From Apoda limacodes (Eukaryota; Arthropoda; Insecta; Lepidoptera; Limacodidae), in assembly GCA_946406115.1 (NCBI GenBank), contig OX291551.1:7626001-7690000 (forward strand): 64,000 nucleotides of DNA. The letters are read 5' to 3'. Each line of letters opens with the position of its first letter. Position 1 is the stretch's first letter. The notes below the pieces were generated by a model. The model was not told where the DNA came from and ran no database searches. It was given only the letters and a program-made list of their open reading frames with translations. Below, in pieces: positions 13,001 to 23,754 of the stretch. A program made the position numbers and the translations under genes.

Positions 13001-13547
13001 CTTTCCAATATTCCTCTAGCCAATTGTCATTTAAAGGTCCTCTGCTACACTTTTGAGAAACAAACAGTTTTGGATCTTCTTCTTTAATATAATCTGCACC
13101 ATACAGTTGATCTTTAACAACATCTATAACATCAACTATTCTATTTTTTAAATCACTGCCTGCTAAATTGAATACATTATCTTGGTGGCCGTTGTCAGCA
13201 TAATAATAAGTTTCAATTTCTAACGAAAACTTTTCAACAAATGGACATGTGTACCTGGTTTTCGTGTAAGGATAAGCATTCCAAGCTTCTTCAGAAACAG
13301 TCAAGGCAGATTTTGGAAGAAGACTTTTGAACCATCCAGGTAAATGACTACCAACGTGATATATTTTCTGGGTATACTGACCTTTGCCACCAGGTCCATC
13401 TTCATAAGGCTCATTGACAAGAATTTCGACACCGCTACCTTCACCAGAGCTTTCTTCTCTACTTTTTTTTGCAATCATATACAGCTGGGCAATTCGATAT
13501 TCCTCAACTGTGAGTGGTAGTGGTATTCTGTATTCTTTTATCAACAT
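10032..13547 (-). CDS. rdgB: Retinal degeneration B / PITPNM-type phosphatidylinositol transfer protein, single coding exon
   Basis: Class IIA PITP, expected to exchange phosphatidylinositol and phosphatidic acid at ER-plasma membrane contact sites during phospholipase C signalling (family knowledge). The 1171-residue frame has an N-terminal PITP domain (about 1-265). T59, in the context KGQYTQKIYHV, matches the key threonine of fly RdgB. An acidic FFAT-like motif EFYDCES lies near residue 369, for VAP binding. A lipase-like ADSMGSVIAYDAL segment lies near 590. The DDHD region follows (FFTFGSPL near 665, HPTDP near 704), then an LNS2 domain with DGSFTAS near 990, LYITARPD near 1032 and FFLDG near 1056. 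The ATG at 13547 starts MLIKEYRIPL, as in the family. The length is slightly above that of fly RdgB. Oddly, the whole coding region lacks introns although it is intact. The 5' UTR probably has one intron. Identity is very secure; only the isoform range is uncertain. Confidence 0.96.
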   Translation of the reverse strand: MLIKEYRIPLPLTVEEYRIAQLYMIAKKSREESSGEGSGVEILVNEPYEDGPGGKGQYTQKIYHVGSHLPGWFKSLLPKSALTVSEEAWNAYPYTKTRYTCPFVEKFSLEIETYYYADNGHQDNVFNLAGSDLKNRIVDVIDVVKDQLYGADYIKEEDPKLFVSQKCSRGPLNDNWLEEYWKEVQGKPQPLPNGKSLMCAYKLCRVEFRYWGMQTKLEKFIHDVALRKTMVRAHRQAWAWQDEWYGLTMEDIREIERQTQLALQKKMAGETNDEQDGSEDNSKSLAATMSSLEKNEDMTTPVVTKRINKEKRMQKHLTPEGTPPSIHKTSSKSNLRSTSSGSIKSLQAQAANWRMETLVRESETETGSEDEFYDCESSFNKWSSMCSLDEADIDISPSQGDQNQEDSIFNPLFLKRVTSERGSRRMVTLQSRQSVDGCPDTPVHSSCPTTVLLLVFHAGSVLDANVDMTAKKSDVTTFKGAFESVMRQHYPTLVGHITIKLVSCPSICTDALGVLSTLSPYSFDCSPSTVETPPLTNDLVPIGAIPLIATSSPDYSESITKTINTANAVYNEFVKSDEGKGFNGQVCIVADSMGSVIAYDALCRTLQYQSRHDSENSILDTEIMIPNDPTEHYLNKSHLQAPTPRRRSSSTSDNQIKFEFEVNEFFTFGSPLSLILASRRIADDKSRDITKPPVQQVYNLFHPTDPVASRLEPLLSARFTNLPPINIARYAKYPLGNGQPYHLIELIQSHPQLFGDHLQMPPTPILRRLSEVSVQSTVSGLVDNIPLITMNALQQKWWGSKRIDYALYCPEGLTNFPTNALPHLFHASYWESSDVIAFILRQVGHFDLALYGHSDDKECVINPGQDTEKWMRKRTSVKLKNVSANHRANDVIVKEGCPQTFVARFMYGPLDLITLTGEKVDIHIMKDPPAGEWNLLSTVVTDKTGRISYTLTERQSVGCGIYPLRLVVRGDHTSCSFHLAVVPPQTECVVFSIDGSFTASVSVSGRDPKVRAGAVDVVRFWQDLGYLILYITARPDMQQRKVVSWLAEHNFPHGLVFFLDGLSTDPLGHKAAHLNSLINEHGIILYAAYGSGKDINVYNNCGLTPKNIYAIGRISKKYCSMATTLCDGYASHLADLKQPGAVRPARGNARLLVPRRLLAPVSVPSGSRGRR

Positions 13548-13581
13548 CTTTGTTCAGTTATTGTTACTGATGAGAATAAAT
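13548..13581 (-). other. rdgB: rdgB 5' UTR piece with a splice acceptor
   Basis: On the minus strand a T-rich tract ending in TTTGTTTCAG lies 34 bases before the rdgB ATG. It would be a good acceptor for a 5' UTR intron, and the ATG follows the context GAACAAAG. A possible upstream donor (AAAAG then GTAAATA) ends a candidate leader exon at 16173. This pairing is inference only. Confidence 0.5.
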
Positions 13582-13743
13582 CTGAAACAAAAAAGTGAAT
13601 AACAAAGGCCCTGCACTAAATATTGGTGATGGCAAATTTTATGAAAGGAATCATTAATTTTAATAAGGAAAACAGTATCTAAGAAAAAGAAACAAATTCT
13701 GAACATATAAAGTCACTAAGAGACAACTATCCAATTAAAATTA

Positions 13744-14212
13744 AAAAACCAGCCAAGTGCGAGGGCACCAAGGGTTTCATACGAACTTATTATAAATGTA
13801 GATAATTCTTCAAAAATGAGAACAAGTCTCACAGTTTTATGCCTTAATAATCCTTTTTTAATACCTATATAATTATAGTTTTTGGATTTTTTCCTATATT
13901 TGTGATGAAACTAACATCTTTCTTCTTGCCAAATTTCATGATTTTAGATCAACGGGAAGTACCCTATCGGTTTTTAATTTATTTGTGTCACAATCTCACA
14001 TGGAACAAATTCCTTATTCCTTGTGAATGCCAAAATATGGGACAAAAATGGTCATATGTTTTTATTGCTACCGTATGGTATTGGTATAGTGAACTGTATT
14101 TGATATTAATTTTAACTTGATACCTTGACAAATTCCTGAGGGTCTAGACAGACAGACAAATAGGTGATTCTATAAGGGTTCTGTTTTTTTCTTTTGAGGT
14201 ACGGAACCCTAA
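13744..14212 (+). repeat. GGCCAAGTGCGAG-type dispersed repeat, diverged
   Basis: Head AAAAAACCAGCCAAGTGCGA, tail GAGGTACGGAACCCTAAAAA, with a variant interior. It lies in the probable 5' UTR intron of rdgB. Confidence 0.75.
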
Positions 14213-16630
14213 AAAATTACAACATGTCAAAAAGGAATGGAAAGAAGCTCAAGTATACATAGTATAGCACAAAATAGACATAATTAAGAGTACAGTAAAA
14301 AGTAAATAAAATAATATAACAGACACACTTAAACAAACTCTTACTCTAGAATGGAAATAGACTGAACAAATTGCTTTAATAAAAGATGGATACCAAAATA
14401 CACTCAATGGCTAGGACCAGTTTAGAAAAGAAATGCAAGAAAAGCCAAATAAAAGATGGATAGAAGATATTATAAAAGTGGCTGAAAGAGACTAGATGGA
14501 GAAGGTACAAAGAAAAAGAACATGGCAAAAAATGGAAGAAAACCCAAAGGAATCAGTAAATATTTAGTCAAGAAAAAAGAAAAAAAAATACTTACACAAC
14601 TAACATAAATTTTAAGACATTAATAATGCTAACAAAACACTTGAATTTAATACCAGAAATAAAGAAGGCTATAATAATAAAAGGTAAGTACACAGGCATC
14701 ATATATGTCGTATGTAGCTTTATTGTTTATTTGTCAAAACAAGTCTGTGCACTAAAATAACTTTTTTAAAGCTCTTGAATATAAATTTTGACACTGATAC
14801 TATTTACTATTATTTATTACTATTTGTCACTGTCATATTTATATTTTTTTAATAACATTAATCATTATTATTAGAAGAAACGTTATTAACACCATGGTTA
14901 TTTTTGAAAAACTTTGAAAATTATTCCCATGAACTTAAGTATATAATTACTGCAAAAAAATCCTACTTTCCAAAAAAAATTTTTTTAAAAACCAGGTGTT
15001 GTGTTATATATATCTACATATATAAGAGTACATTTATTATACAGTGATTTTTGTTTTAAATTTGTATTGTGAAAGAATTGAGAGTGAACAAAGAATAGTG
15101 TGTCTGTATCTAGATATAACCTTGCTGTTAACAGCAGTGAAACTAACTAACCATTGGGTTCTACCTATGGTACTTAGTTTTATTTAGAATCGAATTACAG
15201 TGATGCATCCACAACCCTTTATTTCTTGAAACAAATTATCTACAATCAAGATTTGACATAAAGGGAACTGTTCATGGTTATATATCTATTGTCTAGTGAA
15301 TTATGGACTTTATGATGCTGGTAGAAGTATGATATTTATGTGATGTTTTTAATTTTGGTGGTTTCGGTGGCTCTGTAAATAGATTTTGGATGTTTATATT
15401 TATGGGGTTTATATTATCGTCAGCCTACAAGAACCTTTAGTGTAATTAAGATTGATGTTTCACAATAAAATGACTAGTTATAAAAGAAAGACAACAAAAC
15501 AGAAAAAATTAAAACATTAAAAGCAAGAAAATTTTGTATACTGTTTTTTGATAACCATTTGGGATGCAACTATGCCTTACAGATATGTGACTATTAATTC
15601 CTCTGTTTTTAAAAAGGGTATTACTGACTAAAAAGTCAGCGCTATCAAAATTATATCAAATACCCATTTTAGGAATATTCACTAGATAAAATGTTAGAAA
15701 AATTTTGTTTGGGACAAAAAAGGTTAGGGTAAGTAAAGAACAACGAAGTAAAGAAACTGGAGAAAAAAGGAATGAAGGATCTGGGCATAAGTATTGCCAC
15801 TAGCTCAACAAAATTAAGAAATTAAGTAAAATTGATTGAAGTACAGCCTTAAAACTAAATTAAAAACCCTTGGTAAGCTTAGCTATACAGTGTTGACAGT
15901 AATGTGATGAATTTGGAAGAGAGCCATAAGTTATATAAATAATAACAAATAATTAACTTGATTTTTATAAACTCCACTTCAAGATTTGTTATAGATAAAG
16001 CTTTTTCTAACATTTTTTTAGATTAATGTTAAATAAGCTAATCTTAACATCAAGGTACCGAGGTACTTTCGCTGAAAACCAAATTAACTCAGAGATATGG
16101 TCACTGCTTACTTACCCATGTAATCAGATGAGAATATTTATATGAATACAACAAAAAGTTTTAAGTATTTACCTTTTAGCTGAAACATTAACAAAGATAT
16201 ACAGCAACTACATCCAGATGACTTGCATAGTTTATTGCAAACACTGTAAAGCGCATATTATATTTACCACTCACATATTGAAATATAATTGAATTTAATA
16301 TTTCGATATCTCAAAACAAATCTATCCACGGCGAACTTTGACATTTACGTTCCATTTTTAGTAGTGATGTCGACTACTTCGTTAAGCAACTCTACCAAGT
16401 GTTACAATTATTATATATATAACACGCAACAATTTCCTTTTTTATTGCAGTTAGATTAAGGTATGTTGTTTTTTTTTTATTTAGCATTAATAAATATCAC
16501 GATACTGAGAGAGAAAAATAATTTATTGATACAATACTTTTAAACGTGACTACGTACAACGAAACAACGAAGCCTTATTCATAGTCATTCTTTTATTTAT
16601 TTTATAACCCAAAATGAAACTCATAGATTT
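14213..16630. other. rdgB upstream region
   Basis: AT-rich and without coding frames. It probably holds the 5' UTR intron and the rdgB promoter (possible leader exon ending at 16173, minus strand). Confidence 0.4.
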
Positions 16631-17105
16631 TGAGTTCTGTAATCTGTCCCATGAATTGCGCAAATAGCCACACAAAATTACCCACACTTTTCAACGAGAC
16701 AAAGCAAACCCGTGGTCTCGTTTCTCTTTCTATCAACGTCCGTTGTTTTGTTTGTTTATGTTAGAAAAAGTCAAGAGACCTCGGTTTTGCTTCGGCTCTG
16801 TCACATTTTTGCGACCATTTTTTTTCACATCTGGCTACGAAATGCGTAGTCCAGTTCACTGGGTCTATGAAAATAGCAATAGACTTCGAGTTCCGAATTC
16901 AGCTCTTGGACTGCACAATAGCCTCACAAAACTGGGCACACTTAAGAAAGAAACCAAGCTTATGTGCTTTTCTGTGAAATTAAAACTAAATGTTAAAAAG
17001 ACGCTAGAGAACGCAGAGTTACTTCGTCTCTGTAACACTTTTGAAACCATTTTTTTAATAGCTGGCTAGGAAATGCGCTGTCCAGTTCTCTATGTCTATG
17101 TAAAA
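16630..17105. repeat. Diverged tandem duplication, unit about 230-255 bases
   Basis: Matching blocks recur: GCGCAAATAGCCACACAAAA with GCACAATAGCCTCACAAAAC, CTCTGTCACATTTTTGCGAC with CTCTGTAACACTTTTGAAAC, and CTGGCTACGAAATGCGTAGT with CTGGCTAGGAAATGCGCTGT. Confidence 0.68.
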
Positions 17106-17456
17106 CAGCAACTTATAAGAATTATAGAAAGCTAATTAAAAATTTGTAGAAATTTTTTTTTTGAAAGTCAAAGAAGAATGGACAAACTTCATAGAGCCGC
17201 AGCCCTGGCTGAAAACTATCTCAGTTATGCGTATGTATTAAGTGTATTAAAATATAGATTAAAGATAATGTGATCGTCCCAATCAGCGGCTATATAGAAA
17301 AAAAATGCCTTGTTCACCAATCTTGTTCCGTCAATTCTTGAAAAAGTGCATATATAAAAATACGCCTATGGTGTGCAGTGTATAGATAGAGATCCTAGTA
17401 GGTACGGTAAAGAAATGTAATCACAAATTATATAGTAGGTAGGTGGGTGCCTAAAG

Positions 17457-17473
17457 TGTGTGTGTGTGTGTGT
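17457..17473. repeat. (GT)n microsatellite
   Basis: Run of about eight GT units. Confidence 0.85.
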
Positions 17474-17927
17474 AAGATAGCAAAACTGACTATGAATATG
17501 AGTCTTCAGAAGATACACATGAGAAAATCGATAGCATTCCTCTTTACAAAAAATACAAGCTAAGCCTCAATGTCTTGGTTGTAAACTAATTTTTTGGTCC
17601 AAGGTCCATGATGTTAAAAAGAATGTGAAATTGCGCATATGTGTGAACTACTGAACCGATTTTAAATTGTTTAACTTGACAGTTACATCTACAGTACGTA
17701 CCTATGTATTCAAAATTTAAAATATTTTTAATTCAAGTTGGTGCCCACCGATGTAGATAATTTGAATCAACTAATTAGCTGTCAATTTAATAGACTTTTG
17801 GTACTTTACCACCGGTTCGGGATAATTTTATTATCAAAAAGAGCTGGCAAGAAACTAGTAACTGACAAATATTTTGCTTTTAAAAACATGTCATTTCATA
17901 TGTGTTATATGACTGCTTTATTGTAAT

Positions 17928-18480
17928 AAAAAACCGGCCAAGCTCGAGTTGGACTTGCGCATCGAGGGTTCCCTACCTACCACCATTTACGTAATTTACA
18001 AACACAAACCAAAAAAAGTGTGCCGCTAAGCGGTCACCCATCCAAATACTGAACAAGCCCGTCGTTGCTTAACGTTGAGTATTGTTTCCAAGAAACAAAT
18101 GGGTTACTGTTTCTCTATATAAGCTAGATAGCTGTACCGGTAAATTATAATAGTTATTGCTTGGGCCTGTCTCACACTTGCCCGGATTTTATAATTTGAT
18201 GTAATATTTTAGAGTTAATACTATTTTTCACTGCAAGTTGAAGTTTGTATGTCTTTCTGTTTTTACGATAGATTAAAAACAACGAAAATGTGTTTCTTGT
18301 ATGGGAACCCCCCTTATATTTTTACTTTTAGATAATCCCTCATTATAACATATATTCTATGAAAAATTCAGGATTCTACCTATTTCATTATAAAATAAAG
18401 AGCGTTTTAATGGTTGGACAGACGGACAGACAACAGACAGTGTAGTCTTACTAATAGGGCTCCGTTGGCATCACGGAAAA
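17928..18480 (+). repeat. Dispersed repeat copy with a 5S-like module
   Basis: Head AAAAAACCGGCCAAGCTCGA, tail with CAGACGGACAGACA and GGGCTCCGTTGGCATCACGG. Its first 260 bases are bounded by the head and an inverted version of it (CACACTTGCCCGGATTTT). Confidence 0.75.
18018..18073 (-). repeat. 5S rRNA-derived segment, copy 1
   Basis: Read on the minus strand this resembles the middle of insect 5S rRNA: a TTAAGCAACGACGGGC box, then GGATGGGTGACCGCTTAGCG. It is too short to be a 5S gene and sits inside a dispersed repeat. Confidence 0.65.
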
Positions 18481-18639
18481 AATGGTGTTGCTAACGGTGG
18501 CAATACAATTTCCCATTGCCTAAAATTTTATAATAGCAATTTACGAACAAAGAATAGCTGACTATTACTAATAGCTAGGCATTGTATCAAAATTTTTGCA
18601 TAAAATTAAGAAGGTACTGTGTTACTGTTTAGTGGTACG

Positions 18640-18780
18640 GCACCCTTAAGGGCCCCATATACGGTACGATTGATCTTTACGATCGATTTGACATAAATCA
18701 TAACGATCGATCGCTTCAAAATGCCACTCCATACACAAAACAATTTACCTTTACGATCGATCATTAACTTGTTTAAGCCT
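18640..18780. repeat. Cluster of ACGATCGAT motifs
   Basis: Three or more ACGATCGAT/CGATCGATCG blocks within about 100 bases (TTTACGATCGATTTGAC, AACGATCGATCGC, TTTACGATCGATCATTAA). Probably an arm of a palindromic element. Confidence 0.45.
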
Positions 18781-19135
18781 GATTAACATGGGTCAAGTAT
18801 TTAGTACAGTTGTCAATACATGTTCAGTAACCAGTGGCAAACGCCTTGATAGTGACTTATTTTATTACAGTGAGTCAAGTGTCATTTATTTCTTTGTCAA
18901 GATCGAGGAGAAACATCGGAATTTAAAGGCTGTGGCATACGGATGGGCACCAGACATGACGAAACTACCAAGTATTATGTTTTAGCCGTACTACGAAAAG
19001 TGACAATAGATATTTATTTTTACAGTGTATGACCTTTCCACTACACTACATGCTGACCTGTGAATATTTGCTTAGAGAAAACTAAATACTACTGTGTAAG
19101 AAGAATATGTAAATTAATTAAAATAATTAGGCATT

Positions 19136-19440
19136 TTTTATATAGTATCAAACAAGCTAAAAGTCCGCCTGATGGCATGCCATATGGTAAGCAGTCACCG
19201 TTGCCTATGGACGCTTGAAACACGGAGGATAACTCGCGCGTTGCCGACCCCTTAAAAATCTAATATCTTCTTTCTCGAAAACCCCTATATTGAAGTCCTC
19301 AGAGAAAACCTTGGCCGGGACCTCATTCCACAACCTCAAAGTTCGCGGAAGGAAATTCCACTGAAACCGCACCGTACGTGACCATTTAAGTTCTAAGTTA
19401 TGAGGATAGATTCCCTGCCGATGGCGAGCGGTAGGGTAGA
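19136..19440 (-). mobile_element. Jockey-type LINE 3' end
   Basis: Same fragment family as at 822-1135: GGTAAGCAGTCACCG, CGCGCGTTGCCGACCCCTTA and the ORF2 C-terminal codons, ending near GAGGATAGATTCCCTGCCGA. Confidence 0.68.
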
Positions 19441-20504
19441 GACTAGTTAGCTAACTATGTCCATGTTTCCCATTATTTGGATATGGCATTTTTAAATTAA
19501 TTATGGTCGCAGTGGCCGTACAGACGGCTGCCGAGCACGTCAGATATGCTGCCTGGCAATGCTGCAATGCGGGATTAGCCCAGCCAGAAGAAGGAGCGGT
19601 GGTACCCCGAAGTAAACTTGTCCCCGAAGTCCAGTAATAACTGGAATACGGGATCCACATCCTAAGTGATATCAGAGTTTTCAGCAGCAACAGACATCAA
19701 CAGTCGATATTATTATTAAAAATTAATACTTCTTTTCGTCTGACCATAAAGTAACAATGGTTCGACGATTGTTTTTTTCTTTTTCGAAGACGACAGAACA
19801 CCACAACGCATTGACTCGAATTCGATTTGGTTGTACATTTGGGAACTTTTTATATAGACTAGCCGAGTCTATAGTTTGTAAATTTATTGTTTGTTGTTAA
19901 TTTGTTAATTAATATGTGCAATTTATGGTAACTAAAAATTTGACATTTGATTTGATTGATCTTCTATCTTTGATCTATCTGCCTAATATGTAAGGCATAA
20001 AGCAAAAAATAAAAAAAAAATAACATCGTGTTTTATTAAAAATTTCATGAGATACTCGAGAAATCCTGGTCAAGAATTCTCGTTCCTCGAGAAAAAAAGT
20101 AAGGCGTGTCGTTGGATAGGCCGTCCAAATATATTTGAAATGGGCTAATCAAGCACTTTGATCTAATATGCCACATGCCACATATAAAAATTAGGACTTT
20201 GTTCCCTTAAGGACTAATAATCTAAGTGTGATGTTATATCGCTAAAAACCAGCGGACCATTAAGACGCTTCTAACGATACCTCATCAAATTATGATAGGT
20301 ATTGTTTAAAAGATATGAGGGAACCAAAGATGACTTACCTATACGTCGTCAAATAGACGTAGGTACAAGTCATCTTTGGAGGGAACCGACCTGCTAAATA
20401 CAAATACTCCCCTCCTTTTGGCTTTGCCGTAGTCGGGTAAAAGTACTTACCATATTAATTGTGATTAACTGCATCACACAGTGAAAGTTTATATTTGCCA
20501 AATT
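19441..20504. other. Unassigned intergenic DNA
   Basis: No recognisable gene. A small inverted pair (GATGACTTACCTATACGTCG against CGTAGGTACAAGTCATC) lies at about 20330-20375. Confidence 0.45.
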
Positions 20505-20935
20505 AATATGGGCTACTAGCTGTTGCCCGCGACTTCGTCCGTGTAAACTTTTGAAAAAAAAAGCTAGCTTTTGACTGTTTAAATTTTCAACTATAATAAT
20601 ATCTACACATCATGCATTATCATCCCCTATTTGGCCGTCAAGGGGGTAATTTTCCAAAAACAGTAAATCACATTGATCTTAGTTTTTAACATAAAGGCCA
20701 AATATCAAATTTTATGCATTTAAGCTTCAAAAATGACGGATTTCAATACACATTTCCAAACCCCATTTTGTCCCCTTAGAAGATAAATTTTGCAAAATTC
20801 TTTCTAAATGCTCGCGTTACAAAAACGTCTGCGCAAAATTTCAAGTCTCTAGACACAAAAATATCGAAATTCTCATATAAATTTTCACGCCCTCTATAGC
20901 CTCAGTTCCGAACCTGTGAGTAATTACACCAACTG
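20505..20935 (+). repeat. Dispersed repeat starting TACTAGCTGTTGCCCGCGAC
   Basis: Head GCTGTTGCCCGCGACTTCGT, then a body without coding sense. Related heads occur at 30690 and 62723. Confidence 0.55.
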
Positions 20936-21205
20936 GAGTGAAACAGCAATTCTGCAGGGGTAATAAGGCTGGTAGGTTACAGATAATTATTAATTTAAAA
21001 AATTATAGATCAGCCCCACCTGGCTTGCGTGCGTTCTCTTGGGATGTATGTACAACTCAGAAAAGCTTGGCTATCATTGTGTTCTATATGAATTTATCGT
21101 TACATGGAAATACGACTAATATCTCAACAAGATAAGGTTCCGTGTTTCAATAAATTTCTCTGCTGTCTCTGAACCAATATTTCTGAAATAGATGATCGTC
21201 AATTG

Positions 21206-21560
21206 AAAAACCGGCCAAGTGCGAGTCGGACTCGCGCACCGAGGGTTCCGTACCTACCATCATTTACGTAATTTACAAACACAAACAAAAACAAAAAGTG
21301 TGCCGCTAAGCCGTCACTCATCCAATTACTGACCAAGCCCGACGTTGCTTAACAGACTTTGAATATCGTTTCCAACAAACAAAAGTATTACTGTTATGCT
21401 TAATAATAGCTAGATCGCGGTGTAACGGTGATTTAAAATGGGAAATGGCTCATGCCCGTCTTACACTTGGCCGGTTTTTATTATTTGTTGTTATACTTTA
21501 GAGCTCACACACACTATGATCACTGCAAGAAGCTTGTGTTAGTTTTTACGATGGAGCAAG
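21206..21560 (+). repeat. Dispersed repeat copy with a 5S-like module
   Basis: Head AAAAACCGGCCAAGTGCGAG at 21206. The first module ends at 21479 with the inverted head CACTTGGCCGGTTTTT. Downstream bases match the copy at 17928-18480. Confidence 0.78.
21298..21353 (-). repeat. 5S rRNA-derived segment, copy 2
   Basis: Minus-strand reading GTTAAGCAACGTCGGGCTTG, then GGATGAGTGACGGCTTAG, then a T run. This is the better preserved copy. It matches the box A, intermediate element and box C order of 5S genes. Confidence 0.68.
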
Positions 21561-21755
21561 TTAAGTTATTAAGTTTGTACCCTGAACCGACAAGCGCCGC
21601 GCCCATATTCGAACGTAATTTTAATCATTTTCAATACATTTATAATAATTATGTATAGTTATAAATATGTCAATTATTATAAAAATAGCATTTTGTTTGG
21701 TGTATATCAGTAGATGCTCATTTAGACCAATGCCTGTTCTAGAGCAATCTATAAC

Positions 21756-23183
21756 CAGAGTGTCCCCTCATAATGCTTAAAAAAAATCCCTGACTTTATC
21801 TGACCATTTCAGCAAATTTCCCTGACTAGCCATCAAAATAAAAAGCCAATTATATCCATAATCAAACCTATTTATTACTATATTGCAGAACACTGTAGTC
21901 TTATACTAATTAAAATAATAAACTTAACAGGGCGATATAGGCCAGAAACCTAATTTCTGTAATACTAACATGGTGTATGTAAATGTACTAAAAATCATTA
22001 CACAATGTCATACATTACTATTAGATATATTTGTAATATACTTCCTTAGTAATTTTTTCAATATTGACGCCTTGAAAATATTTTGTATAGGATTTAACGT
22101 TTTTACCATGTTATATTCACATTTTTTTAGTTTTTGCAACAACTTAGAGTCAATGCACAAGATAACAAGCTATTCTAATTATTTAATCAACTTTCATTAC
22201 AATAAAATGCAATACATGCTTTAAAAAATTGCACGAGTGTTGAAACAATGGTCACTTCCAGATTTTTTATTGCATTAAATACAATTAATGAAAATCACTC
22301 ATTCAGGTAATGCGCTAAACAAAAGCAAGTTTTATAACATATATTTTTTTAAATCCTTTAGGTGGTATAGTTCAGCCACAAAAATTGCACAAAAACGGCG
22401 TATTTACGCAATCTAGCCTATACCGCAGACTTTAATACCAGCTATGTTGTTTACATAATAAAAAATAAAAATTGTATGTTACTTATGAAGTAAGTTAAAA
22501 TTCAAAGTTTTAAATAAACAATTAAGACTGGAAACAAAAACATTTTTACTTTGATTTTCGAGCGTTTACTCGGCAATTAATATGTAGTCATATTCTTGTA
22601 GTTGGCCTGTTAGCCAACAAATGAGTGTATTCTAATTTAAAAAAAAGGTTTTATTTTATTATTTATTTTATATTTATTAAATTTTTTGTATTTCAAAATA
22701 AGTTTTCTTTTAACTAATTATTATATAAATTTCAAAGTCAAAACTTAGTTATGTGATTTGTTAAAATTGTGATTCATATTTTTATTCTTGAAAAGGCCCA
22801 TCAAATGGGAGAAATATTGAAATTTTTGTCTGATTTCTAATAAATTTGCTCAAATGGCTGAATTGTGTTTAATGCTCCTTACCTTATTGTACAATTTATG
22901 AGCAAAGTACTAAGTTGGAGATATTAGTCATGTAATTTATCCTTCATATTACAATCACTGGGAAGAAAACGATTCTCTTTTTTCAATCAAAAATATCAAA
23001 TGTTTTCCTGACTTGCCAGGTGGCCCCTCGATTTCACGAACTTTCCCTGACCACCTTGAGCTTCCCTGCCTTTTCCCTGACCACCTTGAGCTTTCCTGAT
23101 TTGTCCCTGACTTTCCCTGACCACCTTGAGCTTCCCTGACTTTTCCCTGACTTTCCCTCACTTTCCAGAAAGTGGACACCCTG
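21756..23183. mobile_element. Candidate hAT-like non-autonomous element
   Basis: Ends CAGAGTGTCC and, read inward from the right, CAGGGTGTCC. The right end carries tandem CCCTGACTTTC / CCCTGACCACCTTGAGCTTC units (about 22990-23165) and the left end has related CCCTGACT blocks. No coding frame resembles a transposase. No 8-base target duplication is visible. Confidence 0.45.
22985..23168. repeat. Imperfect tandem repeat of CCCTGAC units
   Basis: At least eight CCCTGAC or CCCTGCC blocks separated by TTTC or CACCTTGAGCTT. It gives an artificial Gly/Gln/Lys-rich frame on the minus strand. Confidence 0.75.
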
Positions 23184-23754
23184 ATTACATATTTATAGTC
23201 TTCGGAAATGACTTGGTCTGCTATTTTTATGAAAGTTCAATTAGTGTTAATGTAATTTAGAGGTTATTGTTCTTATATAAAGATACATACATATATGTTT
23301 ACTAGCTGACCCGGCGAACGTTGTTTCATTTTATTTTTACTTGCTTTTATTTAACTCACAATGTTTCCTTTTTTTCTTTTTTTTCCTTCCATCTTATGGT
23401 GGAATCTTGCAAGCTTGATTAAACATACTTCCTGTCATCACCCTTCGATGAAATTTTGCATACTTACTAAGCTCGGATGACAATACAATATTCCATAGTT
23501 ACTTTGACCAACAACCCCCTCCCAGAGTTGTACCAGGGGTACAACCTAGAGCCGGAGGTGAAAAATTGAAAAATCTTCAAAATGAGTATCCGGGGGTTTT
23601 GGAGTCGCAGATCACGAATTTGATGTTCATTTTGATGTTATTACCTCTTGGCATCTGGCAGGAAGTGCACCTGAACACAACTTATGAAACTTGGGCAATA
23701 AACTATAAAAAGTCAATTAAACTATCACTAAAAAGTATAAAATAAAAAAAAAAA

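Noticed and set aside
18018..18073. Functional 5S rRNA gene
   Set aside because: Only the middle part of 5S is present, with substitutions in the internal promoter.
22955..23179. Gly/Gln/Lys-rich open frame on the minus strand
   Set aside because: It is the translation of a CCCTGAC tandem repeat.
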